Positions 16,655-25,311 of a stretch of 64,000 nucleotides of DNA are shown here, one piece after another. This DNA comes from Natrinema mahii (GTDB lineage: Archaea > Halobacteriota > Halobacteria > Halobacteriales > Natrialbaceae), in assembly GCA_000690595.2 (NCBI GenBank), contig JHUT02000007.1, positions 124,402 to 188,401 on the forward strand. Reading direction: 5' to 3'. Each line of letters starts with the position of its first letter. Position 1 is the stretch's first letter. The position numbers were made by a program, and so were the translations under genes. The notes below the pieces were generated by a model, which saw only the letters and a program-made list of their open reading frames with translations, ran no database searches and had not been told where the DNA came from.

Positions 16655-17395
16655 TCAAACGTCCTCGGGCAGCCAGCCGCCGTCGACCTCGACGTTCTCG
16701 CCGCTGACGTACCCACTGTCGGGATCGAGGAAGAAATACAGCGGCGCGATCAGGTCCGCGAAGCTCGCGGGCCGGTCCCGCGGGAGGTCCTCCGGGAACT
16801 CGTCGGAGTTCTCCACGACGTACGGCGAGACGGCGTTGACCGTGATCCCGTCGTCGGCCGTGTCGGCCGCGAGCATCCGCGTGAACATCAGGACCCCCGT
16901 CTTCGCGACGAAGTAGGGGAAGTTCTTCGGACTGACCATAGCCCGCTCGCTCGAGGCGTAGCCGACGTTGACGATCCGGCCGTAGCCGGCCTCCCGCATC
17001 GCCGGCAGCGCCCGCTTCGAGCAGAGGTAGGTCCCGTTGAGGTTCGTCTCGAGGACGCGGTTCCAGGTCTCGAACTCGAGGTCAGCCCAGTGGGCGGGCG
17101 CGAAGTCGCCGACGTTGTTCACCAGTACGTCGACGGTCCCGAGTTCCGACTCGACGGCGCCGAAGAGTCCGTCGACGCTGTCGGGGTCGGTCACGTCGGC
17201 CTGGACCGTCGTCGCCGCCTCGGCACCGCGCTCGCGGGCGTCGGCGGCCGTCTCGCGGGCGGCGTCGGCGCTCGTGTGGTAGTGGACTGCCGTCTTCGCG
17301 CCGCAGTCTGCCGTCGCCAACAGGAACTCGCGGCCGACGCCGCGGCCGGCACCGGTGACGAGTACCGTCTGCCCCGTGAGGTCTGGTCCGTCCAT
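16655..17395 (-). CDS. short-chain dehydrogenase/reductase
   Basis: 246-residue Rossmann-fold oxidoreductase. Cofactor motif VLVTGAGRGVGREFLLA (near residues 11-27), VNNVGDF in place of the usual NNAG, and active-site Tyr and Lys in FPYFVAKTG. It ends with the C-terminal motif SGENVEVDGGWLPEDV. NAD(P)H-dependent reduction of a carbonyl, perhaps an acyl thioester, is expected; the substrate is unknown. A remnant of a closely related gene end lies just downstream. Confidence 0.88.
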   Translation of the reverse strand: MDGPDLTGQTVLVTGAGRGVGREFLLATADCGAKTAVHYHTSADAARETAADARERGAEAATTVQADVTDPDSVDGLFGAVESELGTVDVLVNNVGDFAPAHWADLEFETWNRVLETNLNGTYLCSKRALPAMREAGYGRIVNVGYASSERAMVSPKNFPYFVAKTGVLMFTRMLAADTADDGITVNAVSPYVVENSDEFPEDLPRDRPASFADLIAPLYFFLDPDSGYVSGENVEVDGGWLPEDV

Positions 17396-17500
17396 GTCTC
17401 CCCCGTCGACGAGGACGTGGAAAAATCGCCCGGGACGGGGCCGTCACCGTCCGCTTCCGTGACCCTCGGATTTACGTCGCTGCGCGAGCAACTCACGTCC

Positions 17501-17962
17501 ATGCTAGAGACAGTATTGCTTGCTGTCGGTCCCGGCGACGCCGACCGAAGCGGACTGCTGGCCGACGCGGTCCTCGAGGTCGCGAAACCCGCCGACGCGA
17601 CGGTCGTCCTCGCGCACGTGTTCACGAGCAGCGAGTACGACGACGTCCTCGACCGCCTCGAGTTCGATCCCACCGTCGACGAGATCGACCCCGGCGAGGT
17701 GGCCGCACGTCACGCCACGATCCACGACATCCGGGACGTTCTCGAGGAACACGGGATCGACTACGAGATCAGGGGCGCGGTCGGCGAACACGGCCCGTCG
17801 ATCGTCGAGCTGGCCGAGAGCGCCGACGCCGACCGGGTCATCGTCGGTGGCCGGCGACGGTCGCCGACGGGAAAGGCGATCTTCGGCTCGACGGCCCAGG
17901 AAGTGATGCTGTCGGCCCCCTGTCCCGTTACGTTCGTCCGCAGCGACGGGTTCGAGGAGTAG
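17501..17962 (+). CDS. UspA-family protein (tandem copy 1)
   Basis: 153 residues; starts MLETVLLAVGPGDADRSGLL and carries the nucleotide signature IVGGRRRSPTGKAIFGSTAQ near residues 119-138. It is a clear paralogue of the next gene: both share VLLAVGP, HxFTxxEYxDV, the Asp-rich middle and the ending APCPVTxxR. The signature differs from canonical GxHGRxG, a feature of this haloarchaeal subgroup. ATG 17501 is the first good start after a G/C-rich gap. Confidence 0.9.
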   Translation: MLETVLLAVGPGDADRSGLLADAVLEVAKPADATVVLAHVFTSSEYDDVLDRLEFDPTVDEIDPGEVAARHATIHDIRDVLEEHGIDYEIRGAVGEHGPSIVELAESADADRVIVGGRRRSPTGKAIFGSTAQEVMLSAPCPVTFVRSDGFEE

Positions 17963-18060
17963 CCCCGGGACGACCAGGCCGCATCCGAGTCCCGTCGGGT
18001 ATTTCTGGAATACTGCAACGACGAGAATACTTAAGCGGGTGGCCCCACCACTGTGACGGT

Positions 18061-18525
18061 ATGGCAATCGATACAGTACTCCTTGCGGTCGGACCGATGG
18101 ACACAGTACGCGCTCCGGAACTCGCCGAGACCGTCCTCGAGATCGCCGAGCCCCTCGGCGCGAACGTCGTGATCGGCCACGCCTTCACCGAAGACGAGTA
18201 CGAGGACGTCCACGAGGAACTGGGCTTTACCGCCCGCGTCGACGACGTCGACCCCGATGCGGTCGCCGCCGAGCGCGCGCCGGTCCCCCAACTCGCCGAA
18301 CGCTTCGAGGAGGCGGGTGTCGACTACGAGATCAAGGGCGCGCTCGGCGAGGTCAGTAGCGAGGTCGTCGACATGGCGGTCGACGTCGGCGCGGACCGCA
18401 TGGTCGTCGGCGGCCGCCGGCGCTCCCCCGCCGAAAAGGCCGTTCTCGGCTCCGTTTCACAGGAGATCATCCTGCAGGCACCCTGTCCGGTCACCTACTT
18501 CCGCGACCTCGACGTGATGGAGTAG
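18061..18525 (+). CDS. UspA-family protein (tandem copy 2)
   Basis: 154 residues, MAIDTVLLAVGPMDTVRAPE, with VVGGRRRSPAEKAVLGSVSQ as nucleotide loop. Roughly half identical by eye to the gene 98 bases upstream, so the pair arose by tandem duplication. An ATACTTAAG TATA-like box at 18027-18035 gives it its own promoter. A strong hairpin follows the stop codon at 18560. Confidence 0.92.
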   Translation: MAIDTVLLAVGPMDTVRAPELAETVLEIAEPLGANVVIGHAFTEDEYEDVHEELGFTARVDDVDPDAVAAERAPVPQLAERFEEAGVDYEIKGALGEVSSEVVDMAVDVGADRMVVGGRRRSPAEKAVLGSVSQEIILQAPCPVTYFRDLDVME

Positions 18526-18559
18526 GTCGCGTTCGCCGTCTCGCGCTCGCCGCTCGAGT

Positions 18560-18591
18560 CCGGCTGCCGGCAGCACTGCTGCCGGCACCGG
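18560..18591. terminator. G/C-rich hairpin after tandem UspA genes
   Basis: CCGGCTGCCGGCAGCA pairs with TGCTGCCGGCACCGG, leaving almost no loop, 34 bases after the UspA stop. No T-run follows directly, so it may be a processing or stability element rather than a terminator. The rest of 18592-18735 holds no gene. Confidence 0.4.
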
Positions 18592-18738
18592 CTCACCGAA
18601 CGGGACCCGGCGACCGACCCCGTCGGCTACCGCTTTTCCACCCTGTGTCGGCGGCAGTACGCTCGGCTCACCGCTACGAACGGTGGCGATTTCCGCCGCG
18701 ACGTATCGAGATCGCTACTCGTCAGCGAGTATAATCTG

Positions 18739-18750
18739 GGTAATTAAGTA
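18739..18750 (+). promoter_or_regulatory. TATA box for ROK glucokinase
   Basis: GGTAATTAAGTA, the only AT-rich stretch, about 30 bases before ATG 18776. Confidence 0.6.
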
Positions 18751-18775
18751 GGGTCGCGGTCGTCCCTAGGACAGC

Positions 18776-19753
18776 ATGGGCTACTATGCGGGCGTCGATC
18801 TCGGTGCGACCAACGTCCGGGCGGTCGTCGCCGAGGCCGACGGGACGAGGATTGGCGCGACCCGCCGATCGACGCCGCGCGGACCGACTGGTATCGACGT
18901 GACGGAGGGCGTGTTGCGAACGCTTCGGGGAGCGTGTGCGGACGCGGGGATCGACCCCGATCGAATCACCGCCGCCGGAATCGGGTCGATCGGACCGTTC
19001 GACCTCGCCGAAGGGGCGGTGATCGACCCCGCGAATCTCCCCGATTCGATCGATCGGATCCCGCTGACCGGGCCGATTTCGGAACTGATCGGCAGCGACG
19101 ATGTCTTCCTCCACAACGACACCACCGCCGGCGTCATCGGCGAGCGTTTTCACGCCGATCGCAACCCCGACGACATGGTCTACGTGACTATCTCCTCGGG
19201 GATCGGGGCCGGCGTTTGCTGTGACGGCGAGGTCCTGGGCGGCTGGGACGGCAACGCAGGCGAGGTCGGCCACTACGTCGTCGACCCGCGCGGCCGACTG
19301 ACCTGTGGCTGCGGTCACGAGGGCCACTGGGAGGCCTACTGCTCGGGCAACGCCATCCCCGACTACGCCCGCCTGCTGGCCGAGGACGACCCGACGATTT
19401 CGACGGCCCTCCCGCTCGAGGGGCCCGACTTCACCGCGAAGGACGTCTTCGACCTCGCGGGAGAGGACGAACTGGCCGACTACGTCATCGAGCAACTGGC
19501 CCACTGGAACGCGATCGGCGTCACGAACGTGATCCACGCTTTCGCCCCGCTCGTCGTCTCGTTCGGCGGCGCGGTCGCCCTGCACAACGAGGAACTCGTC
19601 GTCGACCCGATCCGCGAGCGCGTCTCGGAGATGGTGATGACCAACGTCCCCGAGATCCGCGTCACCGACCAGGGCGACGACGTCGTCGTCGAGGGCGCGC
19701 TCGCGAGTGCGCTCACCGAGGGCACCGGCGACCGGCGGCGACTGCGGGAGTGA
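18776..19753 (+). CDS. ROK-family sugar kinase, probable glucokinase
   Basis: 325 residues. The ATP-binding motif GVDLGATNVRAVVA is at residues 6-19, the sugar-binding NDTTAGVIGER follows near 120, GWDGNAGEVGHYVVDP contains the conserved E-x-G-H, and the ROK zinc motif is CGCGHEGHWEAYCSG. ATP-dependent phosphorylation of glucose or a related hexose in the cytoplasm is expected; haloarchaea use the semiphosphorylative Entner-Doudoroff route mostly, so the role may be minor. Monocistronic with its own TATA box. Confidence 0.87.
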   Translation: MGYYAGVDLGATNVRAVVAEADGTRIGATRRSTPRGPTGIDVTEGVLRTLRGACADAGIDPDRITAAGIGSIGPFDLAEGAVIDPANLPDSIDRIPLTGPISELIGSDDVFLHNDTTAGVIGERFHADRNPDDMVYVTISSGIGAGVCCDGEVLGGWDGNAGEVGHYVVDPRGRLTCGCGHEGHWEAYCSGNAIPDYARLLAEDDPTISTALPLEGPDFTAKDVFDLAGEDELADYVIEQLAHWNAIGVTNVIHAFAPLVVSFGGAVALHNEELVVDPIRERVSEMVMTNVPEIRVTDQGDDVVVEGALASALTEGTGDRRRLRE

Positions 19754-19858
19754 TCGCCCGCCATCCGTTCGCGACCGACCGCGGCCCGTGTTCCGTGACC
19801 GCACTGCCCGCTTCGCTCGAGTAGGACCTTCTATGTAGCTGGGCGAGAGCGAACACGT

Positions 19859-21274
19859 ATGGAGCGACGAGCCTTCCTCCGGGCCAGTGCTGCCGGGTTG
19901 TCGCTGGCAGGCGCGACCACGATTTCGGCGGTCCAAGCGGAGCCGGCGGCCGCACGGCAGGCGTCGTACGAACCGCTCGGTCGGGTCACCGTCGAGGCCG
20001 CCGCCGAGGCCGTCGTCGGCGACGACGGCGAGACGGCGTACCTCGCGACCACGACCGGGTTCGCGACCGTCGACGTGAGCGACCCCACCGACCCGACGGT
20101 CCTCGCCGAACATGATGTCGAGATCGGTGGCGAGTCCCTGCGCAATATCCTCGACGTGAGTGTCGACGGCGACCGATTGGTCGTCGCAGGGCCTGCCAAC
20201 CCCGACTACGAGCCGATGGGGGTTCGCTGCTACGACGTGAGCGATCCCGCCGATCCGACCGCCGTCGACGAGTACGCGACCACCTTCCACATCCACAACT
20301 GTACGCTCGAGGGGGACCTGCTGTTCGTCGCCGAAAACGAGTCCGAGACGGACACGAACGCGCTCGCGATCTTCGACGTCGACGGCGAAATTACGCGGAT
20401 CGGCTCGTGGTCCCTCCTGGATCACGAGCCGGGCTGGCGTGACCGTCCGTTTCTCGGGCGATATCTCCACGACGTTTCCGTCCAAGACGACATCGCCGCC
20501 CTTCCCTACTGGAACGCCGGCACCTATCTGGTCGACGTGAGCGACCCGACCGACCCCGAGTACGTCACCCACGTCGCCGACACCACTCTCGAGGCCCAAC
20601 GCGGGATCGGTTACGAGGACGCCGTCTACGGGTTGCCTGGCAACGACCACTACGCAGCCGTCGACGATACCGGCGAGCTTCTGGCGGTCGGCCGGGAGGC
20701 CTGGGCGACCGACGGCGAGCCCGACCGGCCGGGTGGGATCGACCTCTACGACGTGAGCGATCCCGCGGCCCCCGTCCACCGAAGCTCGATCGATCCGCCC
20801 CGGACCGACGACGAGAGCCACGGGGGCGGGCGCTGGACTACCTCACACAACTTCGATCTCCGCGGCGACCGGCTCTTCTCGTCGTGGTATCAGGGCGGGG
20901 TGAAGATCCACGACATCTCCGATCCGAGTGACCCCGAACGGCTCGCGTGGTGGCGCGATCCCGACGAGACCGGGTTCTGGACGGCCCGCGTCGCCGACCC
21001 CGGCGAGACGTTCATCGCTTCGAGTACGGAGGCGATACCCTCCACCGCGCTCGAGGGGGCACTCTACACCTTCCCGATCGAGTCCGGCGAACAGGCCGAT
21101 CCGCCGTCGCTGCGAGAGTCCGGTCCGTCGAACGGGTCCGACGGGAACGGGGCGGGGGACGACGCCGCGAGCGGCGATTCGATCCCCGGCTTTACCGGAC
21201 TCGCCGCCCTCGCCGGGGGCGCGGCCGGCCTCGAGTGGTGCCGCCGACGCGGGAACGGAAACGTTCAGGATTAA
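19859..21274 (+). CDS. Tat-exported LVIVD-repeat surface protein with PGF-CTERM-like tail
   Basis: 471 residues. The N-terminus MERRAFLRASAAGLSLAGAT is a Tat signal (RRAFLR). The body has repeated beta-propeller-like units marked by DVSDPTDPTVL, DVSDPADPTAV, DVSDPTDPEYV, DVSDPAAPVHR and DISDPSDPERL. The C-terminus has a low-complexity Ser/Gly/Asp linker, then IPGFTGLAALAGGAAGL and RRRG, fitting a PGF-CTERM sorting signal cut by archaeosortase. It is likely a lipid-anchored extracellular binding protein. No partner gene is adjacent. Confidence 0.83.
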   Translation: MERRAFLRASAAGLSLAGATTISAVQAEPAAARQASYEPLGRVTVEAAAEAVVGDDGETAYLATTTGFATVDVSDPTDPTVLAEHDVEIGGESLRNILDVSVDGDRLVVAGPANPDYEPMGVRCYDVSDPADPTAVDEYATTFHIHNCTLEGDLLFVAENESETDTNALAIFDVDGEITRIGSWSLLDHEPGWRDRPFLGRYLHDVSVQDDIAALPYWNAGTYLVDVSDPTDPEYVTHVADTTLEAQRGIGYEDAVYGLPGNDHYAAVDDTGELLAVGREAWATDGEPDRPGGIDLYDVSDPAAPVHRSSIDPPRTDDESHGGGRWTTSHNFDLRGDRLFSSWYQGGVKIHDISDPSDPERLAWWRDPDETGFWTARVADPGETFIASSTEAIPSTALEGALYTFPIESGEQADPPSLRESGPSNGSDGNGAGDDAASGDSIPGFTGLAALAGGAAGLEWCRRRGNGNVQD

Positions 21275-21302
21275 TTCGGCTGTTTTCGCCGCCGTGACCC
21301 AA

Positions 21303-21308
21303 CTTATA
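21303..21308 (+). promoter_or_regulatory. TATA box for NifU-like gene
   Basis: CTTATA in AACTTATACC, about 30 bases before ATG 21335; leaderless transcript expected. Confidence 0.6.
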
Positions 21309-21334
21309 CCACGCTCGAGCGCCTAGCACGGCAC

Positions 21335-21700
21335 ATGACCAACTCCGAGGACGAGCCGTCACTGCAGGAACGCGTCGAGCAGTGGATGGCTCGAGAGATG
21401 CCGATCATTCAGATGCACGGCGGGACCAGCGCGGTGCGGGCGGCCGACCCCGAGACCGGCGAGGTGATCATCGAACTCGGCGGCGGCTGCAAGGGGTGTT
21501 CGGTCAGCGACGTGACGACCGGCAACATCGAGGCCGAACTCATCACGTGGCCGGAGATCGACGAGGTCACCGTCCGCGTCCCCGACGCTCGAGACAGCCT
21601 CGGCGGTCCCGACCAGCCCGAGTCGATCATGGGCGTCGACCGAACCGAGGGCGGCCGCGGCGACTGGGGATCCTCGAACCCCGGGAAGGACCACCTCTGA
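21335..21700 (+). CDS. NifU C-terminal-domain (Fe-S scaffold) protein
   Basis: 121 residues. The NifU-like domain has the metal-binding CKGC (GGGCKGCSVSDVTTGNIE near residues 50-67), and EIDEVTVRVPDA closes the domain. It probably holds or delivers an Fe-S cluster in the cytoplasm. The glycine-rich tail (GGRGDWGSSNPGKDHL) is unusual but common in haloarchaeal copies. The TGA stop (21698-21700) is the first triplet of palindromic repeat A2, so the native C-terminus may have been altered. Confidence 0.88.
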   Translation: MTNSEDEPSLQERVEQWMAREMPIIQMHGGTSAVRAADPETGEVIIELGGGCKGCSVSDVTTGNIEAELITWPEIDEVTVRVPDARDSLGGPDQPESIMGVDRTEGGRGDWGSSNPGKDHL

Positions 21701-21783
21701 GACGGACCGCTGTCAGTCAGTTCCGGAGCGACCGCGACCCGTCCTGCGGTCGCTCCGGTACCCAGTTACAGCGGACCGTATGA
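21698..21783. repeat. palindromic repeat family A, copy 2
   Basis: 86-bp palindrome. Arms GGAGCGACCGCG and TGCGGTCGCTCC surround a short loop, and the outer parts are TGAGACGGACCGCTGTCAGT and TTACAGCGGACCGTATGA. Its first TGA is the stop of the NifU-like gene. It shares outline and end sequences with 1598-1682 and 35091-35176. Confidence 0.85.
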
Positions 21784-21860
21784 CGGTTCGGACGCCGGTT
21801 CGCGGTTCGTTCGCTCTCCGTGTGCCTTGTGTTGACAGGGGTGGACAGTTTTGGCAAGTC

Positions 21861-21873
21861 CTATATCCTTTTA
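21861..21873 (+). promoter_or_regulatory. promoter of leader ORF/ACT/hom operon
   Basis: CTATATCCTTTTA, centred 30-35 bases before ATG 21900. The transcript should begin at or just before the leader ORF. Confidence 0.55.
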
Positions 21874-21899
21874 CGCGCCCGTTACGGACATCAGATACC

Positions 21900-21944
21900 A
21901 TGACGAGTAGACGCCTGCAGGCAGGAGGTGTCGGCGATGGGTGA
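21900..21944 (+). CDS. 14-codon leader ORF upstream of ACT-hom operon
   Basis: Reads MTSRRLQAGGVGDG and stop. Its TGA overlaps the ATG of the ACT gene (21937) by eight bases. The sequence coding for QAGG doubles as a strong Shine-Dalgarno, AGGAGGTG, seven bases before that ATG. It is therefore placed for translational coupling or attenuation of homoserine dehydrogenase expression. It has no run of Thr or Met codons, so classical attenuation by amino-acid supply is not indicated. It could also be only an artefact of the Shine-Dalgarno region. Confidence 0.45.
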   Translation: MTSRRLQAGGVGDG

Positions 21945-22503
21945 CGCGCCCGATTCCGACGCGGACGAGCCCGACGCCGAGACCGACGGCGGCGTCCGCG
22001 CGTACACCGTCCGGCTCGAGCTGGTCGACGAACCCGGCGAGTTGCTTCGCGCGCTCGCCCCGGTCGCCGACAACGGCGGCAATCTGTTGAGCATTCACCA
22101 CCAGCGGGGCAACATCACACCGCGGGGACACATCCCCGTCGAGGTCGATCTGGAGTGCCCGCCCGACCGGTTCGACGACATCGTCGACGCCTTGCGCGAC
22201 GCCGGCGTCAACGTCATTCAGGCCGGCGAGGAACACTACGGCGAGGAGGTCAGCGTCGTGCTGGTCGGCAACCTCGTCGAGACCGATCTCTCGAATACCC
22301 TCTCGCGGATCGAGGACGAGGCCGACGCCGTCGTTCAGGACCTCTCGCTGGCCGCGCCCGAGGGCACCGACGGCATCTCGAGCGCCCGCGCCCGGCTGGC
22401 GATCGATTCCGGCCGCTCCGAGGAGGCCCTCGCGGCCATCCGCTCGATCGGCTCGGACAAGGAACTGACCGTCGTCGAACCGCTGCTCGGAGGTGAGGCC
22501 TGA
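21937..22503 (+). CDS. ACT-domain regulatory protein of homoserine/threonine pathway
   Basis: 188 residues from ATG 21937 (a GTG at 21928 is within the Shine-Dalgarno). After an acidic leader, the ACT domain is YTVRLELVDEPGELLRALAP (near residues 22-41), NLLSIHHQRG and RGHIPVEVDL. The second half (VVLVGNLVETDLSNTLSRIE) may be a second ligand-binding domain. ACT domains bind amino acids, so this may sense Thr or Met for the adjacent homoserine dehydrogenase, whose ATG overlaps its last base. Operon with hom is certain by overlap. Confidence 0.85.
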   Translation: MGDAPDSDADEPDAETDGGVRAYTVRLELVDEPGELLRALAPVADNGGNLLSIHHQRGNITPRGHIPVEVDLECPPDRFDDIVDALRDAGVNVIQAGEEHYGEEVSVVLVGNLVETDLSNTLSRIEDEADAVVQDLSLAAPEGTDGISSARARLAIDSGRSEEALAAIRSIGSDKELTVVEPLLGGEA

Positions 22504-23450
22504 TGCGACTTGCAATTCTCGGTGCCGGCGACGTGGGCCGTTCGGTGGCCGATCTGGCCGGCGAGTACGGCCACGAGGTCGTCGCGCTGGCCGACTCCAC
22601 GAGCGCCGCGATCGATCCCGACGGGATTGGCGTCGAGGCGGCCCTCGAGCGCAAGGCCGGTGACGAGGCCCTCGGGACGGCCGACCCCGAAGACGTCCTC
22701 GAGACCGAGTACGACGTCCTCGTCGAGGCGACTCCGACGACGCTGGGCGACGCCGAACCTGGCTTCTCGCACGTCCGACGCGCGCTCGAGGCCGACCGCC
22801 ACGCCGTGCTGGCGAACAAGGGCCCGGTCGCCGAACGCTACGAGGAACTGCGCGCACTCGAGGCCGACAGCGCGGGCTCGATCCGGTTCGAGGCCACCGT
22901 CGGCGGCGCGATTCCCGTGCTCTCGACGATCGAGGACTGCACGCCCCAATCGGTCACCGCCGTCCGCGGCGTCCTCAACGGCACCGCGAACTTCATTCTC
23001 ACCCGGATGGCCGCGGAGGGGCTGGACTACGAACACGTCCTCGCGGAGGCCCAGGACCTCGGCGTGGCGGAGGCCGACCCGACCTTCGACGTCGACGGCA
23101 CCGACGCCGCGCTGAAGTTCGTCATCCTCGCGAACGTACTCGCCGACGGCGGGTTCGCGCTCGAGGACGCGGCCGTCGAGGGCATCCAGTCGATCCCCGG
23201 CAGCGCACTCGACCTTGCGGCCGAGGACGGCCGCACGATCCGGCTGATCGGCGAGGCGACCCGCGACGGCGTCCGCGTCGGCCCGCGGCTCGTCCCCGAG
23301 AACGGCGCGCTCGCGGTCACGGGCACGCGAAACATCGTCCAGATCGAGACCCGCAACGCCGGCTCCTTGCACTCGAGCGGCCGCGGCGCGGGCGGCCCGG
23401 AGACGGCGACCGCAGTGCTGTCGGACGTCGGCCGTCTCCCGCCGCTGTAA
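22503..23450 (+). CDS. hom: homoserine dehydrogenase
   Basis: 315 residues: NAD(P)H-dependent reduction of aspartate semialdehyde to homoserine, leading to threonine and methionine. The Rossmann motif LAILGAGDVGRSVADLA is at residues 3-19, VLANKGPVAER gives the catalytic-domain lysine, and FEATVGGAIPVLST and GVLNGTANFILT are the family signatures; GVAEADPTFDVDGTDAALK is the substrate-binding region. It lacks an own C-terminal ACT domain; the neighbouring ACT protein probably replaces it. The two genes overlap by one base (TGATG). Confidence 0.95.
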   Translation: MRLAILGAGDVGRSVADLAGEYGHEVVALADSTSAAIDPDGIGVEAALERKAGDEALGTADPEDVLETEYDVLVEATPTTLGDAEPGFSHVRRALEADRHAVLANKGPVAERYEELRALEADSAGSIRFEATVGGAIPVLSTIEDCTPQSVTAVRGVLNGTANFILTRMAAEGLDYEHVLAEAQDLGVAEADPTFDVDGTDAALKFVILANVLADGGFALEDAAVEGIQSIPGSALDLAAEDGRTIRLIGEATRDGVRVGPRLVPENGALAVTGTRNIVQIETRNAGSLHSSGRGAGGPETATAVLSDVGRLPPL

Positions 23451-23617
23451 CCCGCTTTCTTCCCCGTACGCTCCGTGTTTCGGCGCTTCCGTTCGAGTAG
23501 TTCGTCCTCGATGTCGTGCGTGTTCGATTGGCTTCTACCCCGGCCGTTCGAACGGTCCGTGTCGTGTGAATGCTAGCCAAACCGCAAGAAGGCGTCGGGG
23601 TGGACCGAATACGCTTT

Positions 23618-23630
23618 CGAAATGGTTTTA
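23618..23630 (+). promoter_or_regulatory. BRE/TATA of EF-1A-uS10 operon
   Basis: CGAAATGGTTTTA, a BRE-like CGAAA directly before a TATA-like element, about 60 bases before ATG 23685. A second weaker box GATATAAG at 23653-23660 could give a leaderless mRNA. Confidence 0.6.
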
Positions 23631-23684
23631 ACCGCAACGAGCCAAAGGGACCGATATAAGCGCCTCTGCGCGTGAGCTACAACA

Positions 23685-24950
23685 ATGAGCGACCAACACC
23701 AGAACCTGGCCATCATCGGTCACGTCGACCACGGGAAGAGTACGCTCGTGGGGCGACTCCTCTACGAGACGGGGAGCGTACCCGAGCACGTCATCGAACA
23801 GCACCGCGAAGAAGCCGAAGAGAAGGGTAAGGGCGGCTTCGAGTTCGCCTACGTCATGGACAACCTCGCCGAGGAGCGAGAGCGTGGTGTCACCATCGAC
23901 ATCGCCCACCAGGAGTTCTCGACGGACGCCTACGACTTCACAATCGTCGACTGTCCGGGCCACCGAGACTTCGTCAAGAACATGATCACCGGGGCCTCGC
24001 AGGCCGACAACGCCGTCCTCGTCGTCGCCGCCGACGACGGTGTCGCGCCCCAGACTCAGGAACACGTCTTCCTGGCCCGCACCCTCGGTATCGACGAACT
24101 CATCATCGGCGTCAACAAGATGGACATCGTCGACTACGAGGAGTCGACGTTCGACGAGGTCGTCGAGGAAGTCAACCAGCTGCTCAAGCAGGTTCAGTTC
24201 CAGACCGACGACGCCTCGTTCATCCCGATCTCGGCGTTCGAAGGCGACAACATCGCCGAGGCCTCCGACAACACGCCGTGGTACGACGGCGAGACCCTGC
24301 TCGAGGCCCTGAACGACCTGCCGGAGCCGGAGCCGCCGACGGACGCGCCGCTCCGACTCCCGATCCAGGACGTCTACACGATTTCGGGTATCGGTACCGT
24401 CCCCGTCGGACGTATCGAGACCGGTCTCCTCAACACCGGCGACAACGTCTCCTTCCAGCCCAGCGACGTGGGCGGCGAAGTCAAGACGATCGAGATGCAC
24501 CACGAAGAGGTGCCCAAAGCGGAGCCCGGTGACAACGTCGGATTCAACGTCCGCGGCATCGGCAAGGACGACATCCGACGCGGTGACGTCTGTGGCCCCG
24601 CCGACGACCCGCCGAGCGTCGCCGAGACGTTCCAGGCGCAGGTCGTCGTCATGCAACACCCCAGCGTGATCACGGCCGGTTACACCCCGGTCTTCCACGC
24701 TCACACGGCTCAGGTCGCCTGTACGATCGAGTCGATCGACAAGAAGATGGACCCCTCGAGCGGCGAAGTCGCCGAGGAGAACCCCGACTTCATCCAGTCG
24801 GGCGACGCCGCGGTCGTCACCATCCGACCGCAGAAGCCCCTCAGCATCGAGCCGTCCAGCGAGATTCCCGAACTCGGGAGCTTCGCCATCCGCGACATGG
24901 GTCAGACCATCGCCGCCGGCAAGGTCCTCGAAGTCCACGAGAAAGAATAA
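23685..24950 (+). CDS. tuf: translation elongation factor EF-1A
   Basis: 421-residue GTPase that delivers aminoacyl-tRNA to the ribosome. P-loop [11 protein letters not shown] (about residues 12-22), [12 protein letters not shown] (G3) and NKMD (G4) are present, followed by beta-barrel domains 2 and 3 ([26 protein letters not shown]). Length and features match archaeal EF-1A. The next gene, uS10, starts with no gap after its TAA, a conserved archaeal arrangement. Confidence 0.98.
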   Translation: MSDQHQNLAIIGHVDHGKSTLVGRLLYETGSVPEHVIEQHREEAEEKGKGGFEFAYVMDNLAEERERGVTIDIAHQEFSTDAYDFTIVDCPGHRDFVKNMITGASQADNAVLVVAADDGVAPQTQEHVFLARTLGIDELIIGVNKMDIVDYEESTFDEVVEEVNQLLKQVQFQTDDASFIPISAFEGDNIAEASDNTPWYDGETLLEALNDLPEPEPPTDAPLRLPIQDVYTISGIGTVPVGRIETGLLNTGDNVSFQPSDVGGEVKTIEMHHEEVPKAEPGDNVGFNVRGIGKDDIRRGDVCGPADDPPSVAETFQAQVVVMQHPSVITAGYTPVFHAHTAQVACTIESIDKKMDPSSGEVAEENPDFIQSGDAAVVTIRPQKPLSIEPSSEIPELGSFAIRDMGQTIAAGKVLEVHEKE

Positions 24951-25259
24951 ATGCAGCAAGCACGCGTTCGACTCGCGGGCACGAGTCCAGACGACCTCGA
25001 CAACATCTGCGACGACGTCCGCGAGATCGCGAACAACACCGGCGTCAACCTGAGCGGTCCGATCCCGCTGCCGACGAAGACCCTCGAGGTGCCGACCCGG
25101 AAATCGCCTGACGGCGAGGGCACTGCGACGTGGGAGCACTGGGAGATGCGCGTCCACAAGCGCCTGATCGATCTGGACGCCGACGAACGCGCACTCCGAC
25201 AGCTCATGCGCATTCAGGTGCCGAACGACGTCTCGATCGAGATCGTCCTCGAAGACTGA
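24951..25259 (+). CDS. rpsJ: 30S ribosomal protein uS10
   Basis: 102 residues, [20 protein letters not shown], with the S10 signature [20 protein letters not shown] and [18 protein letters not shown]. Part of the head of the 30S subunit. Co-transcribed with EF-1A, whose stop directly precedes the start codon. Confidence 0.98.
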   Translation: MQQARVRLAGTSPDDLDNICDDVREIANNTGVNLSGPIPLPTKTLEVPTRKSPDGEGTATWEHWEMRVHKRLIDLDADERALRQLMRIQVPNDVSIEIVLED

Positions 25260-25311
25260 CGACCCGATCGCGACTCGAGAGCGAGTTTCACGTTTTCGCC
25301 GTTCCTGTCCG

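Noticed and set aside
15827-17962. Long rightward open frame of over 700 codons
   Set aside because: It runs antisense through the DUF2071 and SDR genes, with a protein composition typical of shadow frames in G/C-rich DNA; only its last part (from 17501) is a real UspA gene.
18722-20821. Leftward open frame of about 700 codons
   Set aside because: Antisense to the ROK kinase and the LVIVD protein genes, which have clear motifs, promoters and codon bias.
20056-20950. Repeated DNA words coding DVSDPTDP
   Set aside because: They belong to LVIVD protein repeats in one coding frame and are not a CRISPR or a regulatory array.
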